Assembly (NCBI RefSeq): GCF_900155555.1
Contig: NZ_FUHN01000007.1
Span: 181,362-245,361 of the forward strand
Direction of reading: 5' to 3'
From: Mobilibacterium timonense
Lineage (GTDB): Bacteria > Bacillota > Clostridia > Peptostreptococcales > Anaerovoracaceae
DNA: 64,000 nucleotides
Shown: in pieces, positions 63,369 through 64,000 of the stretch
Layout: every line of letters begins with the position of its first letter
Numbering within the stretch: position 1 is the first letter of the stretch
The notes under the pieces: generated by a model
What the model was told of the DNA's origin: nothing
The model's input: the letters and a program-made list of their open reading frames with translations, nothing else
Databases searched by the model: none
Translations under genes and position numbers: made by a program

Positions 63369-64000
63369 ATGCGAAAGGAAGACGACATCAGAGATAAAGA
63401 AGGAAACGATATAGATGAGTTTCTTTCGAAATTCGATGACCCTGATTCCGGTAAAATAGATGCAGACGGCATAAAGTCTGTCGGTGAAAAGGACGGCTCC
63501 ACCGACGATGATCTCATAATGGGGTCCGAACACGGAGTGGACTTTTCCTCTGTCACAGACAGCGACAGAAAGGCAAAGAGAAAAATGAACTCTTTCGACA
63601 GAGCGTCGAAGCGTTACGAGAAGGAAAAGATGAGAGGACAGAAACTGAAAGATAAACAAAAACAGCGACATGGTTCCGGCAAGTCGTCATTCATGAAACA
63701 CGGAAAAGGCTTTTCCCGGAAAAATTTCAAGGAGTGGTTCACCCTTCTTTTCAAGAAAGAGAACCCCGACTATACACCTGGAGCCGGCGATCATATCACC
63801 GTGAACGGAAAATCGGTCAAGAACACGGCATACCTGTTCAGCCCGCTGAGGACTCTCCGTACCCTGGTCGTACTGATGCTCATTCTGATGCTCATATTCT
63901 TCATCTACTGCTTCGTGGTCATCAGCATGGCTCCTAAGATAGATCCGACCAAGATATATGACAATATCGCTGAGAGCTCTACGGTATACGACGATGAAGG
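63369..64000 (+). CDS. Class A penicillin-binding protein (5' part, runs off window)
   Basis: The open frame from ATG 63369 has no stop before the window end (210 codons). A long, charged cytoplasmic part (residues 1-160) is followed by a membrane span (about 165-186). Then comes MAPKIDPTKIYDNIAESSTVYDDEG, the typical start of the extracellular glycosyltransferase region (S-S-T-x-Y-D-x-x-G). It should be a bifunctional peptidoglycan synthase; the transglycosylase and transpeptidase motifs lie beyond the window. GGGAGG precedes ATG. Confidence 0.8.
   Translation, partial: MRKEDDIRDKEGNDIDEFLSKFDDPDSGKIDADGIKSVGEKDGSTDDDLIMGSEHGVDFSSVTDSDRKAKRKMNSFDRASKRYEKEKMRGQKLKDKQKQRHGSGKSSFMKHGKGFSRKNFKEWFTLLFKKENPDYTPGAGDHITVNGKSVKNTAYLFSPLRTLRTLVVLMLILMLIFFIYCFVVISMAPKIDPTKIYDNIAESSTVYDDE

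Overview
The window looks like a chromosome segment of a moderate-GC anaerobic Firmicute (class Clostridia, order Eubacteriales). Signs are a single-polypeptide pyruvate:ferredoxin oxidoreductase, Bacillus-type SOS boxes at recA and a yneA-like gene, AGGAGG ribosome binding sites, frequent TTG/GTG starts, IreB, a Spo0A-type DNA-binding domain, a NiaR repressor and the alaS-ireB-ruvX order. The family cannot be fixed from sequence reading alone; Anaerovoracaceae/Family XIII-like or Lachnospiraceae-like organisms are guesses.

Layout. 1-760: IS200-type element with tnpA and terminal hairpins. 893-11547 (+): aspartate aminotransferase, mutS, mutL, miaA, a tyrosine recombinase, a YnbB-like PLP lyase, a VTT membrane protein and a DUF1304 protein. 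11707-17035 (+): YdbC, NiaR, a thioredoxin-fold protein, YbaK, a PAS-GAF-GGDEF cyclase and an Xaa-Pro dipeptidyl-peptidase. 17171-21706: a putative amino acid module of putP(-), pucR(-) and a class III aminotransferase(+), with unusually clear operator-like repeats. 21969: SOS-controlled YneA-like LysM protein. 22617: PEPCK-like P-loop kinase behind a possible leader peptide. 24566-32043 (-): YitT, aldo/keto reductase, ArsC/Spx-like protein, Tag, and a LysR-linked cluster of poorly characterised membrane, dimeric-barrel and flavoprotein genes. 32115-38907 (-): alaS-ireB-ruvX-IMP cyclohydrolase-purB-AICAR transformylase, with the two purH activities on separate proteins. 38966-42854 (-): DUF896 protein and PFOR. 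43349-44535 (+): ComEA-like protein and a stand-alone Spo0A-C protein. 44601-48016 (-): obg, rpmA, rplU, recA. 48170-61585 (-): cinA, pgsA, rimO, ftsK, uppP, rpmF, tmcAL, a coiled-coil gene, coaD, rsmD, recG, asp23, rpmB. 61772-64000 (+): a membrane-anchored PepD-like protein that seems to have lost its catalytic residues, and the 5' part of a class A penicillin-binding protein.

How it fits together. Most of the window is housekeeping: DNA repair (mutS, mutL, tag, recA, recG), translation and ribosome assembly (miaA, alaS, rimO, obg, L21, L27, L28, L32, rsmD, ruvX, tmcAL), purine synthesis, envelope (uppP, pgsA, PBP1) and pyruvate oxidation. The unusual parts are the putP/pucR/aminotransferase regulatory sites, the LysR-linked cluster, the PEPCK-like kinase with its leader, the Spo0A-C-only regulator, the modified L21 and L27 proteins and the degenerate PepD-like protein. 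No tRNA, rRNA or CRISPR array was seen. All functional names rest on motif recognition by eye; no database search was run.
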